A DNA stretch of 64,000 nt from contig NZ_CP034145.1 in the NCBI RefSeq assembly GCF_003856835.1, forward strand, positions 620,001 through 684,000, given 5' to 3'. A program made the position numbers and the translations under genes. The notes beneath the pieces are model-generated. The model did no database searches. It worked only from the letters and a program-made list of their open reading frames with translations, and was not told where the DNA came from. Positions 52,075 through 61,369 of this stretch are shown one piece after another (the stretch's first letter is position 1; each line of letters opens with the position of its first letter). This stretch comes from Haloplanus aerogenes (GTDB taxonomy: Archaea; Halobacteriota; Halobacteria; Halobacteriales; Haloferacaceae).

Positions 52075-54297
52075 ATGAGTGACGGACCGACGCTTTCGGT
52101 CGGCGGCGCGGAGTCGTGCGCCGACGACGGGCCAGTGCCGACGCCACGCGCGCCGGATGACGCCGACGCGTGGTACGCCCCGGACGTGGTCGCGCAGTAC
52201 GAGGTGTCGCCGGGCGTCGTGGCGACGATCCGCGAGACCGAGACCGACGAGTTCGCGTACGCGATCCGGGAACCCGGTCTCGGGCCACAGGATCGGAACG
52301 CGATGGAGCGCATCCGCGACCACTTCACGGTCGTCAACCGTCGCCGTCCGCTGACGCGGGAGGGGACGGCCGAACGCGCCGCCGCGGGTTTCGAACCCAA
52401 GTATCGCCGGGCGCTCGACCGCCTGATCGACGCCTCGCCGTCGGCGTGGCGCCGGCTCACCTACCACGCGCTCTGTGAGTTGCGCCTGCTGGAGGATCCG
52501 ACGCCACTGGCGCTCGACGACCGGATCGAGGTGGTCGACGTGGGCCGCGAGGACGACGACGTGGTCGTCCACACCGAGAACTACGCCCCCGCCCGCACCG
52601 ACTTCGATGCCGACACACGCTTTGTCGACCGGGTGGCCGGCGAACGCCTCCGGCAGTACACCGTCGACTTCGCGGGCTTCGACGTGGACGTGGTCGTCTA
52701 CCGCGAACACCTCCTCGGGAGCGACCAGTTCTCGACGAAGTACGCCGTCCTCGAACCCGACCTGCTCCCCGGCGACGAGCAACTCATCGAGGAGTGCAAG
52801 GAGCGCATCTGGGAGGCCAACGTCGAGGACGTGGTCGAGGACCGCCACACCTTCGTCCGGGAGCGCGCCCGACAGTTCCTCTCCCGACGGCTCACCGCCC
52901 GCAACACGCGAGCGTGGGTCGCGGCGACGAAGTACCGCCTGACGACCGCCCTCGCGGAGTACGGCCTCGCCGTCCCGCCCGTGGACAGCCGCTACGCCAC
53001 CGACCGTCTCGACGACCTCGTCTACTACGTCCTCCGCGACTACGTGGGCCACGGCGTCCTCACCATCCCCATCCGCGATCCGTATCTGGAGGACGTGGAG
53101 GCCAACCGCGTCGACGAGCGCGTGAAGGTGATCCCGCGGGCGGACGAACTCCCGGTCGGGCGCGTGCCGACGAACCTCGCCTTCGACGACGAGACGGCGT
53201 TCGTCAACGTCGTCACCCAACTCGCCGCGAGTGACGGGACGGAACTCAGCGCGAGTCGGCCGAGCGCGAAGGTGAACCTCGACCTGCCGGGGGTCGCGGA
53301 GACGATTCGCTGCGCCGTCGCCCTCCCCGTCATCTCCGAGGACGGCCCGCACGTCTCCATCCGCAAGCAAGCCGCCGACGCCATGACGCCCGTCGACCTG
53401 ATCGACCGCGACGCCATCTCGACCGAACTCGTCACCCTGCTGTGGATGCTGTACGAGCAACACGGCGTCGTCCTCTTCTCCGGGCCGACAGGGGTGGGGA
53501 AGACGACGTTGATGAACGCCCACATGCCCTTCGTCCCCTACGACGACCGCCCCGTCTCCATCGACGAGGGGAGCCGCGAGGTGCGCCTCCCCCACGAGAC
53601 GGGCATCTCGCTGACGACGCGCGACCACGAGAACGAGTACAAGCGCGTGACGATGGCGCGCCTGATGACCGAGACCAACTACCTGAACCCCGACGTGGAG
53701 GTGATCGCGGAGATCAACACGCCCGCCTCCTTCGAGACGTTCGGCGAGACGCTCAACACCGGCCACGGCGTCATCGGCACCACCCACGCCGAGGACGTGG
53801 AGACGCTCATCAATCGCGTCATCGAGCAGGGACTCGCACCCTACCTCCTCCGCGAGATCGACCTCGTGGTCTTCCCGCACCACGTCGACGGCGACCGCTA
53901 CGTCGCGGAGGCGGTCGAGATCCTGAGCGAACGGGAGTACGAAGCCCTCGACCGCGGGACGCTCCCCTCGGGCGTCGTCGAGAAGGGTGGCCGCACGCTC
54001 TACTGGAACGTGATCGCCCGCCGCGACACCGAGGGACAGTTCAGCCTCGACTACGCGCACCCGCACCTCGACGACGGCCACCGCGCGCTCGGCTTCCGGC
54101 TCTTTCACCGCCTCGCCGACGCGACCGACCGCGAGGTCGAGGACGTGGAGGCGGAGTTCCACCGCAAACACCGCTACGTCCAGTATCTCGTGCAGGAGGA
54201 GATCACCGACTTCGAGGCGCTGTTCGGCTTCGTCTCCGATCTGCGGACGGACGAGGCGGCGACGGTGGAACGGGCACGGAGCGAGGCGGACGACTGA
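52075..54297 (+). CDS. Type II/IV secretion system ATPase (PilB/ArlI/GspE superfamily)
   Basis: This 740-residue protein has a long N-terminal region (about 1-330) and a C-terminal motor with Walker A GPTGVGKTT (residues 470-478), an Asp/Glu-rich box, Walker B-like PDVEVIAEI (near 541) and the His box GTTHAEDVETL. Such ATPases drive archaella, pili or secretion. The usual partner, a TadC/ArlJ-type membrane platform, is not beside it; the preceding two genes encode other membrane proteins. No pilin-like gene is visible nearby. ATG 52075 is favoured over a GTG three codons earlier. Confidence 0.88.
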   Translation: MSDGPTLSVGGAESCADDGPVPTPRAPDDADAWYAPDVVAQYEVSPGVVATIRETETDEFAYAIREPGLGPQDRNAMERIRDHFTVVNRRRPLTREGTAERAAAGFEPKYRRALDRLIDASPSAWRRLTYHALCELRLLEDPTPLALDDRIEVVDVGREDDDVVVHTENYAPARTDFDADTRFVDRVAGERLRQYTVDFAGFDVDVVVYREHLLGSDQFSTKYAVLEPDLLPGDEQLIEECKERIWEANVEDVVEDRHTFVRERARQFLSRRLTARNTRAWVAATKYRLTTALAEYGLAVPPVDSRYATDRLDDLVYYVLRDYVGHGVLTIPIRDPYLEDVEANRVDERVKVIPRADELPVGRVPTNLAFDDETAFVNVVTQLAASDGTELSASRPSAKVNLDLPGVAETIRCAVALPVISEDGPHVSIRKQAADAMTPVDLIDRDAISTELVTLLWMLYEQHGVVLFSGPTGVGKTTLMNAHMPFVPYDDRPVSIDEGSREVRLPHETGISLTTRDHENEYKRVTMARLMTETNYLNPDVEVIAEINTPASFETFGETLNTGHGVIGTTHAEDVETLINRVIEQGLAPYLLREIDLVVFPHHVDGDRYVAEAVEILSEREYEALDRGTLPSGVVEKGGRTLYWNVIARRDTEGQFSLDYAHPHLDDGHRALGFRLFHRLADATDREVEDVEAEFHRKHRYVQYLVQEEITDFEALFGFVSDLRTDEAATVERARSEADD

Positions 54298-54473
54298 CTG
54301 CGCTGGCTCTCGTCCGTCGGTTCCGGCGGCCGCGCCGTTGCGGGCGACACGAAGCCACAGCTTCCGGACTGGCCAGCGCCACGTCGGTGTGGACGGCTCC
54401 GTACTCGCCGTTCCAGTGGATTCGTGCTAGCTGTCCACGCCGTTTTTCACCGGCTTCGCCGCGGTCGGGACGC

Positions 54474-56138
54474 TCAGCGTTCCTCCACCCAGATCGGCCC
54501 CACCCACGCCACGCCCGGATACGGATCGTTACTCGCCTGCGTGACCCGCGCCACGTACACGTCGCCGTCGGTACCGCGTGTCTCGTCCCAGCGCATCCCC
54601 GTGATCGGGTCGTCGTCCACCCACTCGCCGGTAACGGTGTAGGCGTCGAGGCCGGCGTCGGGGTTGTCGGTGCCGTCGAGCGTCCGCCAGACCGAATTGT
54701 TCTTGACGATTTCGACGGTTTCGACCGGTGCCGTGCCCGCCACCTCGACGCGCACCGTCCGCGTCGACGCGCCGGTGTCGACGACGGCGTCGTCCTGATC
54801 GGCCACGTCGACGCCGTTCACACGGAAGTCGACGAGGATGCGATCCGGCTGGGTCGTCGCGTAGACGGAGCGCGCACGGAGCGCGGACATGATCGACTCG
54901 CGGGTAAGTTCGGACGCGAGAAAGGCCGTCAGCCCGCCGGGGTAGCTCTGCTCGTTCCACACGCGCCAGATGTTCCCCCACCCGAGGCCGGCGTCTCGCC
55001 ACTCGCGGAGCGCGGGAAGGTGCGGACGCGTGTGGATGATCGAGTGACCCGGGTACGGGCCGTGGAAGTCCGCGCTTCCGATCATACCGACTCGATAGCC
55101 CATGCGGTGTGCGTCTTGGACGTAGTGGCCGTCCTCGTCGATCTCGCCCTGGCCCATCGCCAGCGGGAACGGATTGCCCTCGCTCCCCGGTCGCTCGCTC
55201 GATCCCCACTGGGAGTACACCTCGACGACGGGGGCGAGGTCGTCGTCGTAGTCGACGCTCGCGAAGTCGAAGGGGTACATCGCCTCAGCCGGGTGGTGTG
55301 GCACCGTCACGACCCGGGAGTCGTGATCGCGGTCCCACTCCCGGAGTCGCGCCCAGACCCGTTCGTAGGTGTCGGCGTCGTCGGCGAGCGAGTCGATCAG
55401 CGCCGCGTCCCCGCTGTCCTCGAAGTAGACGTTGAGATGTCCGCCCATGTTGGGCTGTTTCGTCCACTCGTAGGCAGGGAGCGTGACGAACTCGCCCGGG
55501 TCGTCGAAGTCGTCGGCGAGGGCACAGAGGTCGTCGAAGTACGTGCGGTGCATCCGGCGGCGTTGCCAACTGGGCGGGATGAAAAACCCCATCGTGTCGT
55601 GGTCGGTGTACGCGGCCACGTCGAGGTCCATCACGTCGCGTCCGAACCGGTAGCCGGCCTCGGCGTCGCCAGCGCCGTCCGAGCGGATGGAGTGGAGGTG
55701 AATGTCGCCCCAGTACACCCGCCGGTCGTGGTCGTGGGCGACACGCACGGGGTTGGAGACGAACCGCTCGCCGGTTCGATCCTCCGTCAGCGTGAGGTAA
55801 TGGATGCCGGGCGTGTCGAACCGGATACCGTCGGTTCGGACGACGCCACCGTTCCCGGACTCGAACGTGAGCGTCCGGGGGTAGGTTGCCTCGGCGTCCG
55901 TCGACGACAGCGTCACCGTCGCATCGAAGTCCCGGTGGAGGCGTTCGCACTGATCCCACGCCTGCACGGTGAGCGTGAGGGAGTCGCCCGGCGTCGCCGT
56001 CGAGGGGAGAATTGCGTGCAGGCGGTCGAACCGCTGGCGTCGGTTCGCGAGCAACGCCCGCGGCGAGGGGGCGCTCGTGGCGAAGACTTTCAGCGTCTCG
56101 ACGGCCTTGATCAGCGGTCCTATGGCGGTCCGATTCAT
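54474..56138 (-). CDS. DUF3604 (PHP-like) family protein
   Basis: This 554-residue protein has the DUF3604 hallmark YWGDIHLHS (near residue 142) and YTDHDTMGFF (near 180), reminiscent of PHP-type metal-dependent phosphoesterases, followed by EFVTLPAYEWTKQPNMGGH, VTVPHHPAE and a GSADFHG motif. It probably binds several metal ions. The C-terminal 130 residues look like a beta-sandwich. There is no signal peptide. Substrate unknown; DUF3604 proteins occur in diverse bacteria and archaea. The 176-nt gap to the convergent ATPase gene contains nothing I can recognise. Confidence 0.85.
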   Translation of the reverse strand: MNRTAIGPLIKAVETLKVFATSAPSPRALLANRRQRFDRLHAILPSTATPGDSLTLTVQAWDQCERLHRDFDATVTLSSTDAEATYPRTLTFESGNGGVVRTDGIRFDTPGIHYLTLTEDRTGERFVSNPVRVAHDHDRRVYWGDIHLHSIRSDGAGDAEAGYRFGRDVMDLDVAAYTDHDTMGFFIPPSWQRRRMHRTYFDDLCALADDFDDPGEFVTLPAYEWTKQPNMGGHLNVYFEDSGDAALIDSLADDADTYERVWARLREWDRDHDSRVVTVPHHPAEAMYPFDFASVDYDDDLAPVVEVYSQWGSSERPGSEGNPFPLAMGQGEIDEDGHYVQDAHRMGYRVGMIGSADFHGPYPGHSIIHTRPHLPALREWRDAGLGWGNIWRVWNEQSYPGGLTAFLASELTRESIMSALRARSVYATTQPDRILVDFRVNGVDVADQDDAVVDTGASTRTVRVEVAGTAPVETVEIVKNNSVWRTLDGTDNPDAGLDAYTVTGEWVDDDPITGMRWDETRGTDGDVYVARVTQASNDPYPGVAWVGPIWVEER

Positions 56139-56216
56139 CGTGTCGTTCCTACCGTGGCGCGTCGCCTATAGGTACTGGGAGATACGGTTACCACGGCGCC
56201 ACGCGTACGGCCACGT

Positions 56217-56537
56217 ATGGCCAACTCGAACGACGGAGTGGATGCCGACGCTGTCTACGAGGCGATGGACCCGCTCGAACCGTACACGACGGGTGAGCTT
56301 GCGGCCCGTTTCGCCGCGTCACGGGCGGCGATCCGGCGACTGCTGGATTCCCTCGCGGGCGACGAGCGCATCCGGAAGAAGGAGCCGGAGCCGGACCGAA
56401 CCATCTGGATTCGGGAACCGCCGACGCACGAGTGCCCGTCGTGTGACGAGCGGTTCGAGGTGAAACACTTCCACCCGACGTTTCAGGCCGTCCAGTACTG
56501 CCCGGCCTGCGGGACCCGGCTCCGACGACGCGCGTAG
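56217..56537 (+). CDS. Winged-helix/zinc-ribbon protein
   Basis: This 106-residue protein joins an N-terminal winged helix-turn-helix (about 10-65, TTGELAARFAASRAAIRRLLDSL) to a C-terminal zinc ribbon (CPSCDERF and CPACGTRL). The pairing is typical of small haloarchaeal transcription regulators or transcription-associated proteins. No ligand-binding domain is present. It is divergent from the DUF3604 gene (78 nt) and could regulate it or the protease gene downstream; this is inference. Confidence 0.8.
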   Translation: MANSNDGVDADAVYEAMDPLEPYTTGELAARFAASRAAIRRLLDSLAGDERIRKKEPEPDRTIWIREPPTHECPSCDERFEVKHFHPTFQAVQYCPACGTRLRRRA

Positions 56538-56587
56538 GACGACCTGATCCCCGCCCCTACTAAGTGCCGCCCTGTCAATCTGCGTGT

Positions 56588-57727
56588 ATGCGAAGCTATA
56601 CGATCACGAACATCTGGGGAATCCCGATTCGAGTCAACACCTCGCTTCTGATCTTCCTCCCGATCCTCGCGTGGCTGATCGGCAGCGGTCAGCAGATCGA
56701 ACTGTACGCGGGCCTCATCGGCGGCCTGACGGGCACTGGCTTCGACCTCGCCACCCTCCGGGCCGGGTCGACGCCGTGGCTCATTGGACTGCTGGCGGCG
56801 GTCGGCCTGTTCGTCAGCGTCACGATCCACGAACTCGGGCACTCGTGGGTGGCGATGCGCTACGGTCTCGAAATCGAGTCGATCACGCTCTGGATCCTCG
56901 GCGGGCTGGCGGCGCTGAAGACGTTCCCGAAGGAGTGGAACCGGGAGTTCTGGATCGCCATCGCCGGGCCGATCACGAGCATCCTCGTCGCGGCCGTCTG
57001 TTACGGCGCCGTCCTCGTCGCTCCGAACTCGCTGCAGGTGTCGCGGTTCGTCCTCGGCTGGCTCGCGGTCACGAACGTCGTCCTCGCGGGCTTCAACCTC
57101 CTCCCCGCCTTCCCGATGGACGGCGGACGTATCCTGCGGGCGCTTCTCGCGCGCTCCCGGCCGTACGGCACCGCGACGCGTCTCGCCGCCCGCGTGGGCG
57201 TCCTCTTCGCGTTCCTCTTTGCCATCGTCGCCGTCCTCAACTTCCAGATCATCCTCCTGCTCCTCGCCTTCTTCATCTACGGCGCGGCGACGACCGAGTC
57301 GAAGGCGGTCCTGCTGGACGAACTCCTCGAAGGGCTCACGGTCGGCGATATCATGACTCAAGCGCCGGCGACGGTCGACGCGACGGCGACGATAGAGGCG
57401 TTCGGCTCGCAGTTGCTCCGCGACCGCACCCCCGTCCACCTTGTCCTCGACGAGGCCGGCTCGCCCGTCGGTGTCGTCACGCTCGACGATCTGAAAACCG
57501 CCAGTCGTCGCGACCACGCGACGACGACGGTCGGTGAGATTATGCGCGACGTACCGCGCATCGGCCCCAGCGACGACGCCTTCGACACGCTCGTGGCGCT
57601 TCAGGGGTCGGGCAATCTCGACGCCATCGTCCAGCGCGACGGCGAACTCGTCGGCCTCCTCTCCGAGGCCGACTACGCCCACGCCATGACGATCCAGCGC
57701 GGGTTCCGGAGCGGAATCGGCGGATAG
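56588..57727 (+). CDS. Site-2 protease with C-terminal CBS domains
   Basis: This 379-residue M50 protease has HELGH at residues 81-85 and the second motif NLLPAFPMDGGR at 170-181, in about six transmembrane helices, then two cytoplasmic CBS domains (about 245-370: GDIMTQAPATVDA and VGEIMRDVPRIGP). CBS pairs usually bind adenine nucleotides, so protease activity may respond to cell energy. It is the second M50 enzyme in the window; the one at 16375 lacks CBS. ATG 56588 begins the conserved MRSYTITNIWGIPIRV. Confidence 0.92.
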   Translation: MRSYTITNIWGIPIRVNTSLLIFLPILAWLIGSGQQIELYAGLIGGLTGTGFDLATLRAGSTPWLIGLLAAVGLFVSVTIHELGHSWVAMRYGLEIESITLWILGGLAALKTFPKEWNREFWIAIAGPITSILVAAVCYGAVLVAPNSLQVSRFVLGWLAVTNVVLAGFNLLPAFPMDGGRILRALLARSRPYGTATRLAARVGVLFAFLFAIVAVLNFQIILLLLAFFIYGAATTESKAVLLDELLEGLTVGDIMTQAPATVDATATIEAFGSQLLRDRTPVHLVLDEAGSPVGVVTLDDLKTASRRDHATTTVGEIMRDVPRIGPSDDAFDTLVALQGSGNLDAIVQRDGELVGLLSEADYAHAMTIQRGFRSGIGG

Positions 57728-57810
57728 GGGTCGTATCGAGCGGCCGGGAGCGCCGCTCAGCCTTTCATCGTGGCAACAATTATCACGGTACGCATCCCAC
57801 ATTCGACCGT

Positions 57811-59115
57811 ATGTCTCAGCAGATTCAACAGGAACTCGACGTGGATCGGTACACGCTCGGCCTCGTCGGACCGGACCAGGAGTGGGCGGGTACGGTCGCG
57901 GACGGCGGCACGGTCCGAACCCACACGCCGCCGGCGTGTTGGGGGCCGATGATCACCCCCGAATTCCGCGGCGGGCACGAGGTAACCCGCCCGATTCGAG
58001 TGGAGAACGCCGAACCCGGCGACGCGCTGGTCGTCCGCATCAACGAGGTGGAGGTGACGAGTATCGCCACGAGCACCGGAAGCATGGCCGAACGCGAGGG
58101 GGCGTTCGGCGACGACCCGTTCGTCGACCACCGCTGTCCCGAGTGCGGCACCGAGTGGCCCGAGAGCGTCGTCGACGGCATCGGCGAGGAGTCGATCAAG
58201 TGCGCCGACTGTGGCGCCAACGCCTCCTCCTTCGGCTTCGAGTTCGGCTACACCGTCGCCTTCGACGACGACCGGTCGGTCGGCCTCACGGTCGGCGAGG
58301 AGGGGGCGACCGACCTCGCGGAACGGGCGGACGAGGCGATGGCGCTCCCCGAGCACTCCCGTCAGCACCCCATCCTCCTCTACAAGCCCGACGAGATTCC
58401 GGGGACGCTCGGTCACCTCCAGCCCTTCATCGGCAATATCGGCACGACGCCACCACGTGAACTCCCCGACTCCCACAACGCCGGCGACTTCGGGCAGTTC
58501 CTGATCGGCGCGGGGCACGACTGGGGCCTGCCGGACGAGGAGGCCTTGGAGGATCGCACGGACGGCCACATGGACTCCAACGACGTGCGCCCCGGTGCGA
58601 CGCTGATCTGCCCGGTGAAAATCGAGGGTGCCGGCCTCTACGTCGGCGACCTGCACGCGAATCAGGGCGACGGCGAACTCTCCCTCCACACGACGGACGT
58701 GAGCGGACGGACGGAGCTGGAGGTGGAGGTCATCAAGGGCCTCGACATCGACGGCCCACTGCTCCTCCCCAACGAGGAAGACCTGCCCGACATCGCGAAG
58801 CCGTACACCGACGCCGAACGCGAGGCGGGTGCCGACCTCGCCGCGCAGTACGGCGTCGACGAGGTGGTCGACGCGGCGCCGATCCAGGTGATCGGGTCAG
58901 GCGCGACCATCAACGACGCCACCGACAACGCGTTCGACCGGGCGGGATCTCTGCTGGATATGAGCGAGGGCGAGGTGCGCGCCCGGTGTACGTTCAGTGG
59001 CGGCGTCGAAATCGCGCGCCTACCGGGTGTCGTCCAGTTGTCGATGCTCGCGCCGATGGCAAAACTGGAGGACGTGGGACTCGCCGATGCGGTGCGGGCG
59101 CAGTACGGGCTCTAG
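57811..59115 (+). CDS. Acetamidase/formamidase family protein with zinc-ribbon insert
   Basis: This 434-residue protein belongs to the FmdA/AmdA family, which hydrolyses formamide or acetamide to ammonia and the acid. Conserved segments include GPMITPEFRGGHEVTRPIRVENAEPGDAL-type early motif, HNAGDFGQFLIGAG, CPVKIEGAGLYVGDLHANQGDGEL and GVVQLSMLAP near the end. Four cysteines in two CxxC pairs (C109, C112, C131, C134) form a zinc-ribbon-like insert. It converges with the MoaD-like gene, sharing CTAG. Confidence 0.87.
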   Translation: MSQQIQQELDVDRYTLGLVGPDQEWAGTVADGGTVRTHTPPACWGPMITPEFRGGHEVTRPIRVENAEPGDALVVRINEVEVTSIATSTGSMAEREGAFGDDPFVDHRCPECGTEWPESVVDGIGEESIKCADCGANASSFGFEFGYTVAFDDDRSVGLTVGEEGATDLAERADEAMALPEHSRQHPILLYKPDEIPGTLGHLQPFIGNIGTTPPRELPDSHNAGDFGQFLIGAGHDWGLPDEEALEDRTDGHMDSNDVRPGATLICPVKIEGAGLYVGDLHANQGDGELSLHTTDVSGRTELEVEVIKGLDIDGPLLLPNEEDLPDIAKPYTDAEREAGADLAAQYGVDEVVDAAPIQVIGSGATINDATDNAFDRAGSLLDMSEGEVRARCTFSGGVEIARLPGVVQLSMLAPMAKLEDVGLADAVRAQYGL

Positions 59116-59381
59116 GCCCCGTTGCCGCCACGCATCGCCGGGAACAGCGCTACCTCGGCGTCGGCCGGACAGTCGTCGTCGAGGGCCGCCCGCTCGCCGT
59201 CGACCGTGACGCGGACGCTCGGTCGGAGCGCCCCGTCGTCGTCGACGAGGTGAGATTCGGCGCGCGGGTAGGCGTCGACGAACGCGTCGATCACTCCCGC
59301 GACCGTCTCCTCTGCCGGGTCGACGCTGACCCGTTTCTCGCCCGTCGCGGAGCGGAGTGGTCCGTACACGGTCAGATCCAT
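59112..59381 (-). CDS. MoaD/SAMP-like ubiquitin-fold protein with C-terminal extension after Gly-Gly
   Basis: This 89-residue protein has the MoaD/ThiS/SAMP beta-grasp pattern: MDLTVYGPLRSATG at the start, TVAGVIDAFVDAYP, a VRVTVDGERAALDD strand and ALFPAMRGG near the end. Active family members end in Gly-Gly; here three residues (Asn-Gly-Ala) follow Gly85-Gly86, so trimming would be needed before activation. ATG 59381 is preferred over an upstream start. It shares a 4-nt CTAG with the convergent amidase stop. Confidence 0.82.
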   Translation of the reverse strand: MDLTVYGPLRSATGEKRVSVDPAEETVAGVIDAFVDAYPRAESHLVDDDGALRPSVRVTVDGERAALDDDCPADAEVALFPAMRGGNGA

Positions 59382-59428
59382 ACCTCGTCTCCGCACTCGG
59401 CCGGCGTAACTGTGTGGCCCGGTTGTCG

Positions 59429-60751
59429 TCAGTCGGCGTACTGGGGCTGGGCCGTCCGCTCGAACCGCTGGCTGACGACGCGCCGCACCTGGCTCGCCAG
59501 CCGGACGACGGCGTCACGCCGGGCGACGAACAGCGCCGTCGCGAGGACGACGTAGACGGCGCTGAAGCCGAGGAGCACCTCGAACTCCGAGAACGGCAAG
59601 TCGAGCACGCCCCGGATGGTCAGGAATTCGATCGCCACCTGCGTGACGAACAGGACGAGGAGGACAACCGCCTCCCGGATGCTGATCTCGAAGTCGACGA
59701 TCAACGCGATGGCAAAGAGCGACTGCGCGGCGGTCAGCCAGATTTCACCCGCCTGCTTCTGGTCGAACGGGAGCGCACCGTACTGTCCGAGCGCGAGGGA
59801 GTAGACGGCGACGAGCGTCCCGATGAGGAGCGTCCACTGGTTGAGCTTCGAGGAGATGAGCGCGTTGAAGCCGGCCGTCGACCGCGCCTTGTTCACGAGG
59901 ACGAGAACGACGATCAGTTCCGGCGACTCCGAGGCCAGCGGGGCGATCCACTGGATCATGAAGAAGGCGGGAATCCCCATCTGCGTCCCGAGCGATTCGA
60001 GGCCGTGGGCGAACGGTTTGACCGCGGTGAAGATGATGAATCCGGAGAACGCGAAGAGTGTGAGGACGCTCGCGATCCGGACGGGGCGAGCGAGTTGTTG
60101 GAGGGCGCCCGGCACGCCGCCGTGGTCCGACTCGCCGTCCGGTTCGCCTCGAATCACGATCAGCAGGTACGCGACGTAGATTCCCACGAGGACGACGAAG
60201 TCGATGGCACCGATGCCGCCGCCGAGCGGGACGGCGAAGGCCCACACCGTCGCCGCGAAGAGGAAGACGATTTCGAGGCCGATGTCGCGGTCGAGGGTCA
60301 CGGCATCGGCGAAAAAGCCGTCGCGGCTCTCGACCGCCGGGTCGGACGCCGCGCCGGCACGGAGGATGGTGAACAGCGCGATGCCGGCCCACCCGATGCC
60401 GATGAGGATGCGGTTCGCGCCGGTCATGTTGGCGACGGCGAGGTTCCCCGCCTCTGCCCCCTGTGCGGTGCCGGCGAAGGCGCCAGCGTTCCACGCGTAG
60501 AGCGCGTCCACTGCGTACTCGGGGGCGACGGCCAACACCGCGAGGACGGCGATAGCGAACGCTCGTGGGACGTCCTTCTCCGCCGTCTCCGCGCCCCACG
60601 TGAGGAGAAACGCCGCGCCGAGAATGCCGATGCCGCTCACTGCTACCGTCGCGACCGTCGAGAAGTTGGCGCCGAGGGGGAGCCAGTTCCACAGCCACGG
60701 CACGGTCAGGAGAGTTGCTACACCGATCGCGGAGAATGCCTTGCGCGTCAT
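59429..60751 (-). CDS. Sodium/calcium exchanger family membrane protein
   Basis: This 440-residue protein has about 11-12 transmembrane helices in two homologous halves. The alpha repeats are APEYAVDALYAW (first, with a Pro-Glu pair) and APLASESPELIVVLV (second), as in CaCA cation antiporters. The first repeat is degenerate compared with the consensus GTSxPE. Ion selectivity is unclear. The C-terminal tail is basic and cytoplasmic. A 199-nt AT-richer gap upstream probably holds its promoter. Confidence 0.86.
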   Translation of the reverse strand: MTRKAFSAIGVATLLTVPWLWNWLPLGANFSTVATVAVSGIGILGAAFLLTWGAETAEKDVPRAFAIAVLAVLAVAPEYAVDALYAWNAGAFAGTAQGAEAGNLAVANMTGANRILIGIGWAGIALFTILRAGAASDPAVESRDGFFADAVTLDRDIGLEIVFLFAATVWAFAVPLGGGIGAIDFVVLVGIYVAYLLIVIRGEPDGESDHGGVPGALQQLARPVRIASVLTLFAFSGFIIFTAVKPFAHGLESLGTQMGIPAFFMIQWIAPLASESPELIVVLVLVNKARSTAGFNALISSKLNQWTLLIGTLVAVYSLALGQYGALPFDQKQAGEIWLTAAQSLFAIALIVDFEISIREAVVLLVLFVTQVAIEFLTIRGVLDLPFSEFEVLLGFSAVYVVLATALFVARRDAVVRLASQVRRVVSQRFERTAQPQYAD

Positions 60752-60950
60752 GTTTCACACCGAGGTCGTGGAGGATTCGACGGCACTCCATCACAAAAAC
60801 CACAAGATAAGTCCAAATCCCTCGTTTTCTGGATATCTGAGTGTTCTGTGGGCGAAATTCGCTCGTTGGCACCCTTGTCCAAGAAATCGGGCTATTCGGG
60901 CTGCTATCCCTCGAAAACAGTCGATTCAGCCACTACGTGCCGGGTGCCGG

Positions 60951-61136
60951 CTACGGCTCCTGCACCTCGGCGTCGGGAGCGATCCGTTTGACGCTCCGAA
61001 TCCCGCGTTTTGCCCCCTGTTTCGACGCGTATCCTTCCGCGCTGTCCGCGACGATGTTGCCGTTCGAGGCGACGAGTCGCCACCGCCACTCCGAACTCCT
61101 GTCCTGATACAACTCGAAGACCGGTTGGGCTGCCAT
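60951..61136 (-). CDS. DUF1508 (YegP-like) family protein
   Basis: This 61-residue protein has a single DUF1508 repeat: FELYQDRSSEWRWRLVASNGNIVADSAEGYASKQGAKRGIRSVKR is the family core (cited in part). It is close to a haloarchaeal protein, HVO_2922, known as a small dimer. The function is unknown. It is divergent from the small zinc-ribbon genes at 61223 and ends 199 nt before the exchanger start. Confidence 0.85.
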   Translation of the reverse strand: MAAQPVFELYQDRSSEWRWRLVASNGNIVADSAEGYASKQGAKRGIRSVKRIAPDAEVQEP

Positions 61137-61222
61137 GGGCGCCGTTCGGCCGAGACGAACTTACGCGTTCCGTCGGACGCGGCGACGAAATCCTTACGTA
61201 CTGGTTCGTGGTAACACGATAC

Positions 61223-61369
61223 ATGGCCCTCACCGCCGACTGCCAGCGATGTAGCGAATCGTTCGACTACCGACAGGACGCCTGTCCGAACTGTGGCTGG
61301 AAGCCCGAGACGTGGCGACAGGGTGGGCGATACGGCCTCGGCCGTGCCGGTATCGGGGAGCGGGACTGA
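61223..61369 (+). CDS. Small zinc-ribbon protein, first of a tandem pair
   Basis: This 48-residue protein has two CxxC motifs (CQRCSESFDYRQDACPNCGW) and a GGRYGLGR tail. It is short enough to be missed by gene callers. It shares its pattern and the GRYGL motif with the next gene, and its stop overlaps that gene's ATG by one base (TGATG), so the pair looks like an ancient tandem duplication that is co-translated. Its role is unknown. Confidence 0.75.
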   Translation: MALTADCQRCSESFDYRQDACPNCGWKPETWRQGGRYGLGRAGIGERD

